Shown: one piece after another, positions 52,655 through 63,372 of the stretch
How the letters are laid out: each line of letters starts with the position of its first letter
How positions within the stretch are numbered: position 1 is the first letter of the stretch
Origin: Lytechinus variegatus
Taxonomy: Eukaryota; Echinodermata; Echinoidea; Temnopleuroida; Toxopneustidae
Length of the DNA: 64,000 nt
NCBI RefSeq assembly: GCF_018143015.1
Contig: NC_054741.1
Location: 38,716,510 to 38,780,509, forward strand
Reading direction: 5' to 3'
Made by a program: the position numbers and the translations under genes
The notes under the pieces: model-generated
The model's database searches: none
Seen by the model: only the letters and a program-made list of their open reading frames with translations
Told to the model about the DNA's origin: nothing

Positions 52655-55600
52655 CTGAAAAATAATATAAAATAGTCTTAATATCAACACAACAACACTT
52701 CATTTTATTTACTCTATTAAATTCTGCTAAAATGGGGAGAAAATGTACCCACAACTTAAAACAATTGTTGTAACTTAAAACAATCAGGTGAAGTAAAATG
52801 TCTAAATATAAGCTTCTTCAGCAATTTTATTTCATGAGCTGTCAGATGATTAAAGTTCCATCACTTAATAATCCCTGGTGATAACAGTGCTCAGCATTCA
52901 CTCAATTTCTATGGGAATTATGTGAAATATATTTGTGATTAATACATAAAAGCATTTCAGTGGTCATGATTTGGCTCAATTCCGTACAAATTAATTTTAT
53001 AAGATAACTGTAATATCTTATAAACATATGTGTTAAAGGGCTAAAATATGTATTACATTACCATCGATTAACCCTATCTAGGCCGGGTTTTTGGGGAGTT
53101 CATATGGCGATCTCGGCCGTTGACCCACCGAAAATTGGCACACAGGTTGCCACGGACATAATCTTCAAGATTGTATAGTACTTTATTCCATGCAAATCAT
53201 TATTGAATGATTATGCTAATTTATGCCTAATTAGTATGTGAAATCATACTTTTTCCTCTAACTCCCTAAATAAAGCTCCAAATGTACTAATTTTTGGTAT
53301 AGAAACTTTTTGTGGTGTTCTTAGCAAGTGTACATGAAAAAAATTGCTATATCAAATCATTTTCTTATGTATTATATTGTTTTTTTTGCAATTTCTTATG
53401 TATTTCTTTGTGTTTTGACCTTTTGTTTTTCATTGTTTTTGCAGTGAAATTTGTTGGGGACTCTTCTGTGATCATAAAAAGCATAACATAAATACATTTA
53501 GACCAGCAAAACTAAATATGATCATACATTTATGAATTTTGGTTGAAAACACAATTTTCATTGACTTTGTACACAAAATCACGTTTTTAAGCAATTTTTG
53601 GTCTGACATGCACTTACATAATGTTGCGTAATTTCGGAACCATGTACCCGGGTGACGCAAAATTGGTCTCAAAAGTTGCGCAAGACATGAAAGTAAAAAG
53701 TTGGCCAGCGGCGTGGTCAGAAAATTTTGCACGACGAAAATATTGCGTGATTCGTTGAAGGGGGCCTCCGAGGCCCCCCCCCCCCCGGCCTAGATAGGGT
53801 TAACACTGAAACAATGATGGACACATTTCCAACATACATTCGCGATTGCAAATGGCGAATATTCCTAAAATCAAAGTGTTTAATAGATATTCTCACCTTC
53901 CCCATACGGATCACTGTTGACTAAAGCTGGATCACTTTCTAGAAGTGAATTGACCTCTATGACCTCACCGGATGCAGGAGAGAAAAGATCACTTGCTGCC
54001 TTCACACTCTCTAAAGCTCCAAATTCACCTGAAAATATAAAAGGTCATTCAATAAGTCTAAAATCACCCAGCTAAGAACTTGTAAATAACAAATTGTCGA
54101 TAAAAACATTGACCACTCAACAGCATTTATATATAACAATTTGTCAATAAAATCACTAACCAGTCAATGTTGGTTGAACATTCACAGCATTTTCTTTTCA
54201 GCCAAAGTGTACTTGAAACAGTTTACCTGAAATACTGGTGAGATTTTTCTTTTACTTTTCAAAAATCTTATTAATTTAACAAGCATTTTGCAACCGTATG
54301 ACTAAAGTGAAAACCTACTCTCCTGTAAGCTGTACTGTCGATGATGGTGATGACAATTGAAAAGGTATTTATCAAATTAAAATGCAATTCAAAACATTTT
54401 CTTTATTTCAGATTAAACATGTGGATATTCCTATGAAGGAGAGCAGTCTACCTTGAAATTGATATTTCTAAGGAAATTACAGCACAAAGTGGAAGAAAAA
54501 TTAGAAAGGGGACAAATACTATCCAGTGCTGGCCGCACAGAAACGTTGTTAGCCTGAAAGAGCGCTAACAGTCAGCCCAGTCACATCTTTTGGATTAGTA
54601 AGTCAAAACATTTATTTCAATGTGTAAGTAAACCATTGTTCCAACATTAGGGATCACTGCCACATTACGATTGGAGCACTGTAAGCGCTAACAACATTTC
54701 TGTGCAGTCTGTACACAGCTATTGAGAAGGACATTGAGGTAATCAATAGAGTATCCAAGACTTAATTTATCTAATTAAAACCCTGGTATAATAATGATTA
54801 ACATGTATCTTGAAAATAAAATTTATACTCACTATCTTGATCAAAACTGTCTCCGACTTCTGGTAATTGTACATAAACAATGTCACCCAGTTTTTCCTGT
54901 TTAAAATAGACACAAAAGCAACTCATCAATAAGGTCAAATTTCAATTGCACTGTGTTTTAAGTGCAAACTTGGTTGTATGAAATAAAAGCCTCTAACAGC
55001 CTCAGGTGATGGTTTGAGTATGCTACACTACATAAACCAACAGGGGTGATTCCATAGAAATCTGACCACCAATATACAACTTTGAAACATCTCAACTGCA
55101 AGTATGCGTGGCTGGAAGTCACTGCAATACATGTAATTGTAACTGTAAAATGCAATGCTTTTGAATCGGGAGTGAATTTATAACACGTGAAGATATAGGT
55201 ATAGGAATTAAATCACTGATTTCGAGACTAATTAAACAATAGATAAATAGTGAAATAGTTGCTGATCACTAGAGTACATCTTAAAGATGCCTGGGGGCTG
55301 TAACACAAAGCTTAGCAATGATCGTTGAACATTTTTCTACGATAAATTGCATTAGCTACAATGTACAATCAGTCGTGAAAATCAAGCATGATTATTCGCT
55401 TACCTTTGTGTTACGGGACCCTGGTTAGTTAATTTATACATACTTTTTTTTTAAGCATACAAGTAGACAGTAGTAAATCGACAGTGAGATTTCTATGGAA
55501 TTACCCTGATGGTTTGTGTAGTGTGCCATAGTGTAGCTTTGGTGTGGTATAGTGGAGCATACACAAACCATCACCTGAGCTACTTACATGACGTCATCAA

Positions 55601-58600
55601 AGACTATCTTACAGACATTCAACGAGCTATCACATGCAAGCTAACAAACCTGTCCAAAGTAAGGCAAGCGTTATACTACAGGGAATATCTCCAATTAATG
55701 CGAGGACCTTTCCCCCGAGTCTCATCCTCCTCTGTTCTTCAAACACCTACTGATAGATCAATTAGCCAAACTGTTTAATCACTACTCATAGAATTCTTGT
55801 TTGTTATTGCTTTAAATATTAACACTTGTCAGAACATTGATTTCTTGTTGACGGTCATTACCTGGGCATAGTCTGTGATTCCTATGGTTCCATTTCCACC
55901 TTCTGTTGTTATCCATTCATGATCTTTGCTGAACTTTTTGTCTAGAGTGAAAGTAAACAATGTGGAATTTAACAATGAGGGACATGTACTACGTAGATAT
56001 ATGAATTATAATGTCAGATATTGTAAAATTTAGCCTTATTTCCACCTGATTTAAAAAAAGAAGCTTTAAAAAATCAACCTATCATCTGAGTTTCTGACTA
56101 ATCAGACAAAACACAGGCCACACTTTGACTTTGATATGGATGTTTTTTCTTATAAAGACTCTTTCTTAATCGTGTTGATCTTGGTTTTTGTTGTAGTTAC
56201 CCGCCGAACTAAAGTAGTGCTGCATGTTATTTGTGAGGTTCGCATTTGGTTCGGTTTGACGGGGTTCAGCACTTTTCCTTCCTGAACTTTGGTTCGTTTT
56301 GGGGTTAACTTTTTAAACAACTGTTGAATAAATTTAGCACTTTCAGGCTTGTAATAAAAAAGAAATTATTAAAAAATAAACATTATTGTTTTGAAACACT
56401 TTTTAACAAATGATGCAAATTTCTGCAAATTTATTAAACTATAAAATATGTTTAGGCTCTTGATGTTTCAAATACATGTACATTTTTTAGTAGGTAAGTA
56501 ACTAACAACTACATGTATACAATTTACACTGAATTTCCAATGGAAAAAATACATATTTCTCCAGAAGTACTCATCACAAATCATGGAAATTGAATGTTTA
56601 AAAAAAAAAACAAGAACACTAAAGTTGGTTGACATTTAGTAAAGTTTGATTACATGATATCATGTATTGGAGGAATTTGGGGTATGATATGCACTAACAT
56701 AATGCTGCATAATGCCATGACTGCATGCCCATGTATCAATAAATGGTCTTGAATGATGTGGTGTGGACCTGTCGTGTTATAGATTTATGGCAATAAATTC
56801 TGAGGGGCCATTATGGTTCCCCGAGACTGCTAGGGTGAAAGTTTGCTAGCCTATTATACATATTATACATGTACATGTTTAAAGCACTTTTGGGTCATCT
56901 TTACAAAGCAAAAAGTTTCGGCTACATTATGTACTTCAAGAAAGAGTACAATGTCAGTTTACACCCATTGGTAATATGTTGCTTGTGAAAAACTTCCATT
57001 TCATTTAAGATACTCTGATATATGTATTGTATATGAGCTTGTTTTCAAGTGTTTTTTTTTTCTCTCCAAAAATGTGAACACAACAAAAAATGAGAACATT
57101 CATATTGATGTACACAACTGATTAGGGAGAAATGGAACATGACAGAGCATTATAGAGAAGGGGAGAAGAAAAAAGGAGGGGTGTGGATAAAGAGTTTCAG
57201 TTAATACACCACTCAAGAATTTAAGTATTAGAAAAAATTAACCTAAATCAATTCTACACAAATTTACAATACATCAGTCTATGCAGTGTTTCAAAACATT
57301 TTTTTACACACAGCGAACATGCGAACCTTAAGTTTCTTTTGAACATAAGTCTTTAGTACTATTTTAATATTTTCTTAAAGTTTAATTAGGACGGGGGTGA
57401 ATTTCCAAAAATATGGGTTCCACACACAATATATAGTATATATTAATTGTTCAAACATATAGCATGTCACAAAAATCCTCTGCCATCTCGATATTTTGCT
57501 TTGAAAGTCTATGAAATTAGCCACCTGTCAGAGCCCGGGAGACGAGTGTACAGAAAAATCACTGAGTGTGACGTCATGGAGGGGAATTTAGTATAAGAGG
57601 TGCCCGCATGTAATACAGAAATGCTATGCAGAGAAAGATGATTTTATAATTTTTGCAAAGGAACTCAAATCAAACAAATAGGAATCATATATACAAATCT
57701 ACTTTCCCTGTATACCATACAAAAAAGTATGAATAACTATCATGAACTCTTAAATCATGATGTAAGATTGCAAACAGTGAGTTATTGAATGATATTTTCA
57801 CTATTTCTCATTTATTTCATCACGATGTTCCATCAAGTGAGTAGCTGGAAAGTAGATCCTGCGGCTAGCTCAGTTCTGCGCGCGCTGCATGCCTATACAA
57901 TACACACAACACCCAGGCATTGAGTGTACTGTAGTAGCAGTTCATGACCATGCAGCGATCCCCTGACGTCTTTTTCTTCTTTCCTTTTGTCTTTGACTCC
58001 ATTTTTATATCCTCTAGATCATTTCAACTCATAGCTCATTCCACAGCTCAATCTTGAATCAAACGTACTATTCTTCTCGGCCTTCTGAGTTGTTTTCTAT
58101 ATTTAATTACGCTAGAGGTCACCGTCACACATACAAACACAAGTCGCAGGTGAGTTCAAGACAGCAAGAAAGGTATGCGGTACAGTAGCTCGGCAGGTAG
58201 GTGCGCCGGAGCGGGCGGCTGGTCGGCACAGAGCAATTGTGCAACCAACTGTGTTTTTTGCAAGAGCCACGTCACACGCAGATAAATATGTCATAATAAC
58301 ATGTCTGCTACGCTATCGACTGGTGAGAAGATCTCGATCAAATTTCATATTCTTGAAATTATTCCTTTCAAGGTGGGGGGCTGAGCCAAAAGTGGGGGGG
58401 GGACTGACCATGCAAAAAAATACAATCATATGGTCATTTTTACATTTTTGTACACGGTTTTGGAAAAAAGTGGGGGGGGGGCTGAAGCCCCCCAGCCCAC
58501 CTCCCCCCTCCGCTTCCGTGCCCCCTGCAATCGTTAATACAAAACTATGTTACTAAATAGGTTCAAAACTGTGTTATATATTTTAAGCATTTTTTGTCAT

Positions 58601-60039
58601 TTTAGAGATAAATGGGGCATTGGCGGCGTAGCAGAGAGAATATCTTTTGTGTTTGGGGGGGGGACGCAACAATAGTGCATCCCCCCAAAACACAAAAGAT
58701 AATCCTCTGCTCCGCCGCCATTGAAATAGGGTAAAAGTTGGATTTTTTTGTCTTTTTTGCAATCTAGTTCTATGTATTGCTCTGTGAAACTGAATTGCGG
58801 AAGTCTTACGGCACGAAATTGTTTTCGTACGCAAAAATATGCGCGTCCGGAATCCTGATAATGTCCGGTAGGCCTAATACAATACGTGATACACGGTCCG
58901 TTCTGTATTAAATACAAACTAAATCATTTCAAAATCATATTTCCTACCCTTGGCCTTGCTTTGCCTTTGGTTTGACTTTGTTTAACCCACTCATTCAATG
59001 AACAAGGCTATGATTTCACCCACTCATTCCACTTGTTCACTGCTACCATCTGGCCTGTGGAGAATCTACAGGTAGGACTGTGGTATGCCAATGCTGTAGA
59101 GAGCACACACTTTAAAAAATCATTAAAATATCACTTTTGTGACCAAAATTACTAATTTCCATACAGTTTTAATTTATTTATCATTAATAATGTGGGAATA
59201 ATTTTTGTATTCACCAGAGCGCTCAAAAACTTGAATTTTGGGCATATTTTTGTGTACGCCCTCTATTGGTGGAAAGTAATATGGCAAGAAAATTTTCATT
59301 TTTTGATCTCTATTTTTAATTAAGAAAAAATGATATAAAGAATCAAATTTAAATAAGAGCCAAGCAGTATGAATTAACAGGTCTAATGGAAACTGTCAGT
59401 GTAAAAAAATCAAGCATTTGCCCCAAAGAAAAAGAGAAAATAAGCCAAACATTGCCACCCTTATTTTGTCACACATGGAGATATAACTGAGAACAAGGTT
59501 ATATTATAACCTTGTTCATTGAATGAGTGACTCATTCTATGAACAAGGTTGATAATATAATTTCATCTTACTTGTCAGAAGAAAAAACAAAATTATACTT
59601 AGCATGTTAGGCCTAATTTCAATTTAAAAAAATATTTGAAGAAATTGAACACTGTTGAAAATGAAAACTTAAAACTACCATCCTGATAACATTTCATTCC
59701 TTTAACTACAACAAATAGCTACGAAAATACTAACAACACATGTCACATGCATTTATTTACACATTCATAGATCTAACATCAAAACTGAGGTGAAGTGATC
59801 ATGCGCAATCATGGTAAAAAAGGAGATTTTTCACACTGCACGAAATTGAATATGTGGGCACACATGACGTTTCGATTTATTTTCTTACCACTTTCTAAGG
59901 CAGAGCTTATTGTCAATTGTCTTGCACATCTGATAGTAGGGTGGAGGGGTTTCGAAATAGATTTACACTTTTCTAAAACACGAAACGTTGGTCTCAGTCT
60001 AGAGGAGAGACATCGGACAAATACACTCGTGAGAGCCAT
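52557..60039 (-). CDS. GCSH: Mitochondrial glycine cleavage system H protein, 5 coding exons, whole gene span
   Basis: The H protein shuttles the aminomethyl group of glycine on a lipoyl-lysine between the P, T and L proteins of the mitochondrial glycine cleavage system. Its vertebrate form also serves lipoate transfer. Exons in transcript order are 60039-59889, 55941-55862, 54896-54833, 54028-53897 and 52654-52557. The total is 525 nt, giving 174 aa (human 173), with GT-AG joins in frame. Residues 1-50 form a typical Arg/Ser/Leu-rich presequence without acidic stretches ([20 protein letters not shown]...). The mature part starts near [13 protein letters not shown]. The lipoylation motif [10 protein letters not shown] is present, with the modified lysine at residue 108 (human K107). 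The C-terminus reads [18 protein letters not shown] then [14 protein letters not shown]. All key residues are kept, so the gene looks functional. It is tail-to-tail with GAS8. Confidence 0.96.
53072..53799. mobile_element. TTAA-flanked CCCT...AGGG element (piggyBac-like MITE), GCSH intron 4
   Basis: It begins TTAA|CCCTATCTAGGCCGGG and ends CCGGCCTAGATAGGG|TTAA, 728 bp, with an inner GGGGCCTCCGAGGCCCC hairpin at the right end. It is the same family as 24120-24874. It has no transposase. Confidence 0.8.
53897..54028 (-). CDS. GCSH: GCSH coding exon 4 (lipoyl-lysine)
   Basis: Residues 99-142 plus one base: [20 protein letters not shown], then [20 protein letters not shown] and PYGE. ESVKAAS contains the lipoylated Lys108. 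The acceptor is ATTTTCAG and the donor AAG|GTGAGA. Confidence 0.96.
54833..54896 (-). CDS. GCSH: GCSH coding exon 3
   Basis: Residues 78-98 plus one base of Ser99: [20 protein letters not shown] and D. It matches the family LGD.VY..LPEVG strand pair. The donor is ATA|GTGAGT. Confidence 0.95.
54998..55585. repeat. Inverted repeat pair in GCSH intron 2
   Basis: The left block near 54998-55066 (CTCAGGTGATGGTTTG, GATTCCATAGAAATCT) is matched in reverse near 55484-55585 (GATTTCTATGGAATTACC, CAAACCATCACCTGAG). The element 55295-55419 lies between them. Confidence 0.65.
55295..55419. mobile_element. 125-bp inverted-repeat element, ends GGGCTGTAACACAAAG, flanked by CCTGG
   Basis: GGGCTGTAACACAAAG and CTTTGTGTTACGGGAC are imperfect inverted ends. 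CCTGG flanks both sides (55290-55294 and 55420-55424), with no ambiguity in the duplication length. It is non-autonomous. Confidence 0.72.
55862..55941 (-). CDS. GCSH: GCSH coding exon 2
   Basis: Residues 51-77, [20 protein letters not shown] then GITDYAQ. HEW.T.E is the conserved H-protein start. The acceptor is CACTCTAG and the donor CAG|GTAATG. Confidence 0.95.
56195..56305. repeat. GAACC-rich dispersed repeat
   Basis: Iterated GGTTCG/GAACC motifs (CCGCCGAAC, TTTGGTTCGGTTTGACGGGG, TTTGGTTCGTTTTGG) resemble the patches at 11805-11865 and 12235-12262. Confidence 0.4.
58340..58727. repeat. G/C-run repeat and a 112-bp foldback element, GCSH intron 1
   Basis: 58340-58525 is rich in G8-G11 and C-runs with GGCTGAAGCCCCCCAGCCC. 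58616-58727 is a near-perfect foldback: CATTGGCGGCGTAGCAGAGA and ATCTTTTGTGTTTGGGGGG are mirrored by CCCCCCAAAACACAAAAGAT and CTCTGCTCCGCCGCCATTG. Confidence 0.75.
58985..59560. repeat. Foldback repeat built on AACCTTGTTCATTGAATGAGT
   Basis: The motif occurs near 58989 (ACTCATTCAATGAACAAGG) and in alternating orientation at 59491-59551. There GAACAAGGTTATATTATAAC followed by CTTGTTC is an exact palindrome, immediately followed by a second one. It is probably an inverted-repeat element or its remains. Confidence 0.55.
59889..60039 (-). CDS. GCSH: GCSH coding exon 1 (presequence)
   Basis: Residues 1-50 plus one base. [20 protein letters not shown], then a segment ending [16 protein letters not shown], has the composition of a mitochondrial targeting peptide. 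The donor is GTG|GTAAGA. The split codon (G plus AC) joins to [10 protein letters not shown] in exon 2, the family's mature start. Confidence 0.88.
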
Positions 60040-60260
60040 TTTTGAAGATTATATCTGTCGGGTTGTTGAAACTTCGATTCGTCTTTGGCGATCGCGTGCA
60101 AGAAGAATTACAAAAGTTACGTACGGTAGGTACCGGTAGCGGTACGTACGGTACGTGTACTATAAAACCGTCCAACTCCTGTTTGATCCAACCAACCATC
60201 CAACTGATAGCTACCAAAGATACTATCGTTGTAGCTACTCGGCTGCAGTGCAGTGCTGTG
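60040..60260 (-). promoter_or_regulatory. Presumed GCSH 5' UTR and promoter region
   Basis: This DNA precedes the GCSH start codon and is locally CpG-containing. A cluster of overlapping GTAC/GGTACC/ACGTACGG palindromes lies at 60117-60160, within 125 bases of the start codon. No clear TATA box is seen on the minus strand. The transcription start is unknown. Confidence 0.35.
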
Positions 60261-60363
60261 CAAAAGTGTTATACTATTAGCAGCAGATTGATATGGAACC
60301 GGGATAAGGATATTGTTTAGTTGAACTTAAGTTATGATAACGACAGTAATTATGAAATACATT

Positions 60364-60790
60364 GGGGGGGGGGGGGGTACGTGGTGCCGTGACAATTGAT
60401 AACAGCATGTCTGTCATAATCAACCCCAAGATTGTGGGCGGCCGGGCCGAATTAAAAATCTGGTGCAAATCAGGGGGCTCGCTGGACTCCACAACCTCCC
60501 CGCACCTCCACCCCCTCCCCTAGCTCCTCCTCCTTCTTCTTTTTCTTCTTCTTCTTTTTCTTCTTCTTCTTCTTATGGGCATATCTTCTTCCTCTTCCTT
60601 TTCTTCGTCTTCTTCTTCTATATAGCTCCTCCTGCTCCTTGGCCTCCTACTGAGGGCTCCTATACCCACCTCCCCTCCCGAGTCCTGCTCGATCCTCCTC
60701 GCTCCTCTACCTCGGGCTCTACCTCCTATATAGCTTCTTTTTCTTCTTACTCTATTCGATCGCTCATTTCGGGGGAGGTTTCACTTTCTT
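60364..60790 (+). repeat. Poly-G run and CTT/CCT-rich low-complexity tract
   Basis: A G-run at about 60364-60377 is followed by CCT/CTT triplet-rich DNA (60490-60790). No gene is seen. Confidence 0.7.
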
Positions 60791-61088
60791 GACAAAGTAA
60801 ATTTTGGAGAATAATGATTGCAAGGAATTAAGACGAGAATGAGTAAAAGAAAAAGAGCAAGGTACGTGGATCGAGCTTTATGGGGGTGGGCAATTTAAAG
60901 TAGAAATATATTGAAAATCGTAAAACTGGAGAATCATATATCACAATAAAGGAGAAAATAAGGAGAACACGATGGTGTACATCATTTATCATGGAGACGG
61001 ATGAAACTCAGTTAATTGATAGTTTAAAGTTCTCTCTCTTAATGCTTCAAACACGCAGAATTACGTCCGCGAAATTGGGGATTTTTTT

Positions 61089-62732
61089 ATGACGTCACTG
61101 TCTGTACGAGAGGCGTGATTGGCTCTCCCACGTGAAGCTCCACTTGCATGCAAAACCTGTTGCAAGGGTACATTTTCTCCACATTGTCACTGAATACTTC
61201 GATCCCGAAATGATCGAAAGAAAACCCAGAATTTTATCTAGATTTGGATTTTCAAATTGATGATTTTGAGATGAAGAGAATGATGATGAAGTGAAATAAC
61301 ACAGTGACGTAGTTGGAGGTAAATTGGGGGAATTACGCCGATGATGATGATGATGAAAATTCAACTTGCAACACAATCACAAGTCATGTACATACCGATT
61401 CGCTACCCATTCATGCTGCTGGAAGTGCTAGCTACACCGCGCGGGCCAAATTGAATTCATGCTGAACATGAATAACCACATCCAGACAGTCTATCATAAG
61501 AAGGAAAATGATATAACTGTACTTACAAACAAGTGAATAATCCGAACCTGAAGGCAAATCAACTCAACGAATAGTACCAGACGATATGGCATATGCACTG
61601 ACGATAAACTTCATGTGGCTGGATAGATTGTCACTCGTTCTGTTAGATGTAACTTTTATCTCATTAATTTGACAAAATTATGAAACTCGGGGAATTATTA
61701 TTCTATATAAAAATATAGTAACATCTCTTATCATTTTTTGAATTACGATAAAACCTGTTTTGAAGGAAAACGTTGAGGTAAATTAAAATTAGATGTAAAA
61801 GATCATCCCATCATGCGTACAATGTAGCATTATGTGATCGTAAACAAACCATCACAACAACACATGCCGTATTGTTTGCTCGCCTTGGCTGAGACTGAGA
61901 GAATAGATCTATGCACGTGTTGCACAGCTCTCAATCAGCAAGGAAGGAATACGTGCATGTTTGCGATGGTTTGTTTGCAATGACATACAAGCTACGCATG
62001 TTGGGGGGATTTAAAAGTAATTTTAGTTTATCTCAACGTTTTCCTTCAAGAGGTTTTATCGTAATACAAAAAATAATAAGAGATGTTACTATATTTTTTT
62101 TATATATAAATAATTCCCCGAGTTTCGTAATTTTGTCAAATTAATGAGTTACAAATTACATCTAACAGAATGAGTGACAATCTATCCCAGCCACATGAAG
62201 TTTATCGTCGGTGCATATCGTCTGCTGCTATTCGTTGAGTTGATTTGCTTTCAGGTTAATTCGGATTATTCACTTGTTTGTAAGTACAGTTATATCATTA
62301 TTTTCCTTCTTATGATAGACTCTCTCTGGATGTGGTTATTCATTTTCATGGATTAAATTGGGCCCGCGCGGTGTACGTATAGCTACCACTTGTAGCAGCA
62401 GCTGCATGAGTTGGTAGCGAATCGGCATGTACATGACTTTACTTGTGATCGTCAGGCAAGTTGAATTTTCATCATAATCATCGGCATTGTTCCCCCATTA
62501 TTTACCTCCAACTACCTCACTGTGTTGTTCACTTCATCATCATTCTCTTCATCTTTAAAATCATCAATTTGAAAATCCAAATCTAGATAAAATTCTGGGT
62601 TTTTCATTTCGTGATAGAAGTATTCAGTGACAGTGTGGAGAAAATGTACCCACGCAACAGGTTTTGCATGCAAGTGGAGCTTCACGTGGGAGAGCCATGC
62701 AATCACGCCTCTCGTACAGACAGTGACGTCAT
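61089..62732. repeat. 1.64-kb palindrome (two ~800-bp inverted arms)
   Basis: From ATGACGTCACTGTCTGTACG at 61089 to its reverse complement ending at 62732, the arms align throughout with numerous substitutions and many 2-7 bp indels, meeting near 61900 with little or no spacer. The arms hold CACGTGAAGCTCCACTTGCA, GAATTTTATCTAGATTTGGA and ACGATAAACTTCATGTGGCT. One arm keeps a 64-codon minus-strand frame (62512-62706) that is broken in the other. No family was recognised. Confidence 0.85.
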
Positions 62733-62925
62733 CAAATTCCAGTCAATTCAGAGACCGATGCGAGGCATATTTCGGAGGGGCATTTTAGCGTTTTTTAATC
62801 GGCGATTTTCACCTTTTTGTATTATTTTCGGTATTTTTGAATGACCCACTGATGATCCCCACATCATTACCTTTCCATTGATATATAATAAGACCACATT
62901 CATATTCAATATATTTCTCCTTTAA

Positions 62926-63372
62926 GGGCATACATTCGTAATTTCGAAGCTTCGTTATTCTGAAGGTTCGGATTTTCCGAAGGTTCCGTTCGGGGGTTCG
63001 TTATTCCAAGGTTCGTTAATCCGAAGGTTCGTTAATCTGAAAACGAAATGAGCTTCGTAATTCCGAAAGTTCGTTAGTCCGAAAACGAAATGAGGTTCGT
63101 AATTCCGAAGGTTCGTTAGTCCGAAAACGAAATGAGGTTCGTAATTCCGAAGGTTCGTTAGTCCGAAAACGAAATGAGGTTCGTAATTCCGAAGGTTCGT
63201 TAGTCCGAAAACGAAATGAGGTTCGTCAGTCCAAAAACAACTTAGTGAACAAAAAATTAATGTTCGGATTAACAAACCCTTTTACGTTTTCCGGATTAAC
63301 GAACATCGAGGTTTGCGGCAATTTACGTGTTTCGGAATTCCGAACCTTCGGAATTACGAAGTGTAACCGGGC
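62926..63372. repeat. 42-bp tandem array within inverted ends (TTCGTAATTCCGAAG)
   Basis: About five units of GTTCGTAATTCCGAAGGTTC plus GTTAGTCCGAAAACGAAATG and AG, period 42 bp (63010-63235). It is flanked by ACATTCGTAATTTCGAAG on the left and CTTCGGAATTACGAAGTGTA on the right, an imperfect inverted pair. The minus-strand open frame (repeats of EPHFVFGLTNLRNY) follows from the 42-bp period. Confidence 0.8.

Noticed and set aside
52733-52752. A 17-base identity between GCSH intron 4 and the right arm of the palindrome near 62638
   Set aside because: One match of this length is not very unlikely by chance in 64 kb of biased DNA, and the flanks do not align.
57840-58300. GC-rich patch with several plus-strand donor-like sites (CAG|GTGAGT, AAG|GTATGC)
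   Set aside because: It could be a first exon of another gene, but there is no acceptor-led downstream exon or coding frame to pair with it.
62955-63275. A repeated-protein-like frame (EPHFVFGLTNLRNY units) on the minus strand
   Set aside because: The 42-bp array has a period divisible by three, so any stop-free unit gives a repeat protein. It lies inside an inverted-ended repeat.
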